Part shown: piece after piece, positions 60,840 through 64,000 of the stretch
Numbering within the stretch: position 1 is the stretch's first letter
Layout of the letters: the number at the start of each line of letters is the position of its first letter
Source of the DNA: Macrotis lagotis
Lineage: Eukaryota > Chordata > Mammalia > Peramelemorphia > Peramelidae
Assembly: GCF_037893015.1 (NCBI RefSeq)
Contig: NC_133660.1
Span: 162,248,937-162,312,936 of the forward strand
Reading direction: 5' to 3'
DNA length: 64,000 nt
Position numbers and translations under genes: made by a program
The notes under the pieces: model-generated
Database searches by the model: none
What the model saw: only the letters and a program-made list of their open reading frames with translations
Told to the model about the DNA's origin: nothing

Positions 60840-61227
60840 TGAGTCTACAGTCAAGTGGGCTGCTCCGCCTAGAGGCAACTTGCCCTGGAGACCAGGTCAG
60901 GCAGGACTCTATCAAACAGAACTGACGCAGGGACAGAGGCTAAAAGGGTGACGCGAGGAAGTGGACCGGAGGCGGAGGGCGGAGGAGAGGTGGCAGCTGG
61001 CGGGTGACGCGCTCCAAGAGGCTCAGAGCAGGTTCGGCCCCCCGGCTCTGGAGATTTAAAAGTTTGGAGAGAGAAGAAGTCTCAGACCGGCAGCTCCACC
61101 GTGGGAAGCACGGAACAGGTGCTCCCAGGACGCTGAATCCACCAGGGGAACTTGGGGAGCCCAGACGTGCTCTGCTGGAGAGATCCACAGCCCAGCACGC
61201 CTATCTGGGCAGCGAGAAAACTCAAGG
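60840..61227 (+). promoter_or_regulatory. CpG-rich NMU promoter and 5' UTR
   Basis: GC and CpG density rise sharply from about 60.85 kb and fall after about 61.56 kb, unlike the AT-rich rest. It contains a GC-box-like 'ggaggcggagggcgg' (60969-60983) and three TGACG cAMP-response-element half-sites at 60923, 60949 and 61005, two inside the repeated motif gggtgacgcg. A TTTAAA lies at 61055-61060. The transcription start cannot be fixed from sequence. Confidence 0.7.
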
Positions 61228-61366
61228 ATGCCCAGGGATCCCAGCTGCCGTGGGCTGCCTCCGCTGTCTGCCTACCCCAAGGCTGAGAGACAGCTCTTGG
61301 GATGTGGGAGGCCAGCTGCTCCCCTCCTCCTGCTGCTCCTCGCTTCCTGGGCGTGCGTCTGCCAAG
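61228..61366 (+). CDS. NMU: Neuromedin U precursor, exon 1 (signal peptide)
   Basis: Encodes the start of prepro-neuromedin U, the secreted precursor of a C-terminally amidated peptide that acts on NMUR1 and NMUR2 in smooth muscle, feeding and stress control. The 46 whole codons read MPRDPSCRGLPPLSAYPKAE, then RQLLGCGRPAAPLLLLLLAS, then WACVCQ, with the last G split across the intron. M-x-R-x-x-S-C-R, the Leu-run core and A-W-x-x-x-C match human NMU (MLRTESCR...LLLLLLLLAWCAGACRG, recalled). Exon 1 ends before gtaagg in phase 1, as expected. The ATG is chosen because the homology starts there. The stretch before the hydrophobic core is about ten residues longer than in human. Placement in a CpG island fits a first exon. 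The other exons lie mostly beyond the window. Confidence 0.9.
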
Positions 61367-62443
61367 GTAAGGAACCTGCCCCCCTCTTCTTCAGTCCCCC
61401 TGTTCAGCCAGTCCAGTCCTGGAGCCCTTGAAGAGCCAGCCAGGAGGGCAGATGGAGGAACTCGAGTCCCCATCCTCTCTCCCCCTACACAGAGAAGGGG
61501 CTCACGAAATCACTCGTCCCTTTCCTCTTCTACTCCAGCCGTCCTTTCTTCTCCATCCGTTGCCTCCCACTTCCCTTTCTCCCATTCTACTTGATGGTTC
61601 TAAAACTATGTAGCTGGAAGGAATTTCGGAGATTATTTTTGAGTTCAAACACACACGGGGGCAAAGTCCATTTTAAGCCTCCCTCTGTCCTTACTTAGAT
61701 GATCTTCGGTGGTCTGTGTGCCGACTCCTCCCATCCGCGCAGCCCGAACATGAGGATGCTTTCTCATCCCCAGGATTCTCCCACCTTCCTTTGCCGCGGT
61801 CACTAAGGTCTAGCATGCTTGAGTTTGCAGAGGAGTGCGCTCTCGTGCCCTTCAGCAGTAAGCGAGGACCCTCTCCAAATGCGGAAAGCTTTGGTGGATT
61901 CCGTGCAGGAGCACTCCTTTAGTGTGCAATAAGATGACAGCAATGTGTGATACCTGAGCTCCCCGAACACCTATGCTCTCCATCCCGGCATCGGGGGTGT
62001 GGCTTAGGGCTCTCAGTCTTGGCAAATCAGAGAGTAACGATGCTTGGCCATTTGTTTGGAAAGGTGGGGAGGGAAGGAGTCGCAAGTGGAGGAGTAGAGA
62101 AATGGTGCAGTTTTTATTCTCCTGTAAATTCAAGAGGAGTAAAAGCTGGGAAATAAATACAGGCTTGGAGAGGGAAACCCACAGGTTCTGTCTCCCGATT
62201 TTCAGTCTTTATGATCAGAAAATATTCAAAAAAAGCGCTCTTCCTCCCTCACTTACCCTCTCCTTTTCTGTTTATCTCTGCTTCTGTGTCTGTCTCTCTA
62301 TCTCTGTGTGTGTATCTCTTTCTCATCACCTCATCTTATATATAGCACTTATTTTAGAAAACTTATTTTGCCCCTCTCTGACCAGCACTAGATTCTAGCT
62401 GAATAGGAAAATTGAGAAAACTGGCTTAGCTTTGCTATCTGTA

Positions 62444-62480
62444 CAGGGTATCCCCAAAGTCTTAGTGCAGCTTTCTCCAA
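62444..62480. mobile_element. Tc1/mariner-type end, partial
   Basis: 'cagggtatccccaaagtctta' then 'gtgcag' resembles the motif at 12345. Short remnant. Confidence 0.35.
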
Positions 62481-62549
62481 GAAGATCCTGCATGTTACTG
62501 ACCTCAGAAGAGGCAAGTTATTTATCCAAGGTCCCACAGCTAAGTAAGT

Positions 62550-62790
62550 GGTTACAGTAGAAAGAGAAACGATTCTGCCACCAGAGGACCTGGATTAAAA
62601 TTCTCCCTCTGCTGCCTGTGTTACTTTGGGCAAGTTGTCTAACCTTCCTGAGCCCTTTAAGCCTCAATCTCGTCATCTGCAAAATGAGGATAATGCTTTC
62701 TGGACTATTTTACCAGGAGTAATGCCGTATCAAATGATGTTTTACATATATAAAACAAAGAATTAAAACATCATATAAATATTGATTATT
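62550..62790 (+). repeat. MIR/THER-type SINE
   Basis: 'tactttgggcaagttgtctaacc', 'ctcgtcatctgcaaaatgagg', 'caaatgatgttttacatatat'. Confidence 0.75.
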
Positions 62791-63111
62791 ATCCTTGGTT
62801 AATCATTAGTCAGAAGGGCAGAGGTATACTGCCCTCTGGAAATCCCTGATAACTAAAGATCTAAAAGCCCTTGGATCCTGAAATCTTAAGGACAGTTAAA
62901 AGTAATTGGAGCACTCTTTCTTTAAAAAAAAAAAGTGCTATATATCAGTAGTTTCTAGCGATAGAGACCTTGTGATATAGAAACTAGGGAGCCAGCTTGC
63001 ACACCAGAAAAACCTGGTTCAAATTTCTAAATCAGACCACATAGATTACATAAGTCTGAACAAATCACTTGGAAACAAGTGACTCTAAAACTAGGTTGCT
63101 TTTATTTTCAG

Positions 63112-63170
63112 GTGTTCCAGTATCACCTTTGGCAATACAAACAGACAAAGAGTTACAGCTATGGAACGAG
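63112..63170 (+). CDS. NMU: Neuromedin U precursor, exon 2
   Basis: Fifty-nine bases between 'tattttcag' and gtaaaa; the first two bases complete the Gly codon begun in exon 1 and the exon ends in phase 0. With that Gly it reads GVPVSPLAIQTDKELQLWNE. Human NMU has ...CRGAPILPQGLQPEQQLQLWNE followed by IDD (recalled), so the QLWNE end and the exon boundary agree. This is the proregion just after signal cleavage; the bioactive FRPRN-amide peptide is encoded further downstream, outside the window. Confidence 0.88.
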
Positions 63171-63634
63171 GTAAAAAAAAATTATATCCTTTCTCCCTTT
63201 AAAGTTCTCACTCAGATTTTTAAAGACAAATTTTAATGTAATCCCTGCCCCCCCCAATAATTTAAAAATGAAAAACCAAAAAATATAGTATCATAACTGA
63301 GAGCTAGAAAATGGTAATTTTCTGTTTTAATAAGTTTATAACTTTTACATTTACATGCCCACACTTTCATCAAAACTCCTCTTAAAACAAAGATAATTAA
63401 GTAAAACACATACCAAATAACTACATCTGACAAAAAAAAATCAACATTTTGCCCTGGCAAGCTTCTGTGCTATAACAAAAAATGAATGTATCTATTGTCC
63501 AGAACTATCATTAGTTTGCTCAATTAGTCAAAGTCTTCATTTAATGATATTTCAATCAATTAAAAATCTTTTAATTTATATTGCTATTGTGTAGGTGTGG
63601 ATGCATGTGTTTATTTGTGTGTGTGTATATGTAG
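63171..63634 (+). other. NMU intron 2, start
   Basis: AT-rich, nothing recognised before the SINE at 63635. The intron continues beyond the window. Confidence 0.6.
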
Positions 63635-63865
63635 CACAATGGATCAAGGTACTAGGCCTGAGTCAGGTACTCTGCTTCCTAAATTCAAATCTAACTTTAT
63701 ACACTTACAATCTGTGTGACTTACAAGCAAGATTTTTAACACTGTTTCAGTTTACTCAACTGTAAAATGAGCTGGAGAAGGAAATGACAAACCTCTCCAG
63801 TATCTTTTCCAAGAAAATTCAATTTGGGGTCACAAATAATCAGACAACTCAAAAATGACAACAAG
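63635..63865 (+). repeat. Long-form tRNA-derived SINE in NMU intron 2
   Basis: 'gtagcacaatggatcaaggt', 'gagctggagaaggaaatgac' and 'gtatcttttccaagaaaatt' with an ACAAC tail. Confidence 0.8.
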
Positions 63866-63877
63866 TATAAAACAAGA

Positions 63878-63906
63878 ATATAATATATATATATATATAT
63901 ATATAT
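63878..63906. repeat. (AT)n microsatellite
   Basis: About 13 AT units. Confidence 0.9.
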
Positions 63907-64000
63907 TAAATAGATACATAACACATATATATACTTATTTCACCCTGAATGCTTCCCATGTTTCTCTGAATTCCTCACATTAGCCATTTCGTATTGTAAA

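Larger units (their letters stand above)
61367..63111 (+). other. NMU intron 1
   Basis: GT at 61367 and 'ttttattttcag' ending at 63111 bound it. It contains the end of the CpG island, a mariner-like end at 62444 and a MIR. Several long frames at 61004-61594 and 61716-62133 are GC-driven shadows. Confidence 0.85.

Noticed and set aside
61004-61594. 196-residue frame over NMU exon 1 and its flanks
   Set aside because: Different frame from NMU, crosses its splice donor and is explained by CpG-island composition.

Overview
The window is mammalian nuclear DNA, AT-rich and dominated by interspersed repeats. The repeats point to a marsupial. There are many copies of a tRNA-derived SINE with the core 'cctagctgtgtggcc' and antisense 'ccacacagctaggtaa' (WSINE1/SINE-1-like), several of them flanked by exact target-site duplications. 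Marsupial-type L1/HAL1 pieces lie in both orientations, with older L2, CR1/L3 and MIR/THER-type layers beneath. The lack of the 'gtgaccctgggcaag' SINE form in the younger copies fits an Australian marsupial, possibly a dasyurid, better than an opossum, but that is a weak inference from memory.

Region by region. (1) About 1-22.7 kb is an intron-rich plus-strand stretch. Three phase-compatible exons (15211-15270, 20700-20747, 22127-22342) together encode the C-terminal half of a cyclic-nucleotide-binding-domain protein resembling CNBD2, ending in a stop and a poly(A) signal. A fourth likely exon lies at 6064-6199. One intron carries an intronless FABP5-like retrocopy with an intact 134-residue frame and clear target-site duplications (19589-20313). 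(2) About 22.7-60 kb is a repeat-rich gene desert: L1/HAL1 elements, including one of about 2.6 kb in antisense with a nested short L1 tail, CR1/L3 remnants, a solo LTR at about 39.8-40.5 kb, many SINEs, and long polypurine and dinucleotide tracts. (3) About 60.8-64 kb is a CpG-rich promoter followed by the first two coding exons of neuromedin U (NMU, plus strand): signal peptide exon 61228-61366 and exon 2 at 63112-63170, ending QLWNE exactly where NMU homology predicts. The rest of NMU lies beyond the window.

The genes do not form a pathway. NMU encodes a secreted neuropeptide precursor; the FABP copy would encode a cytosolic lipid chaperone; the CNBD2-like product would be an intracellular cyclic-nucleotide-domain protein. 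In human the NMU 5' flank leads to EXOC1L/EXOC1 (recalled synteny). A CNBD2-like gene at this position is not one I know from placental mammals and is the most interesting observation here. No bacterial systems, CRISPR arrays or tRNA genes were seen.
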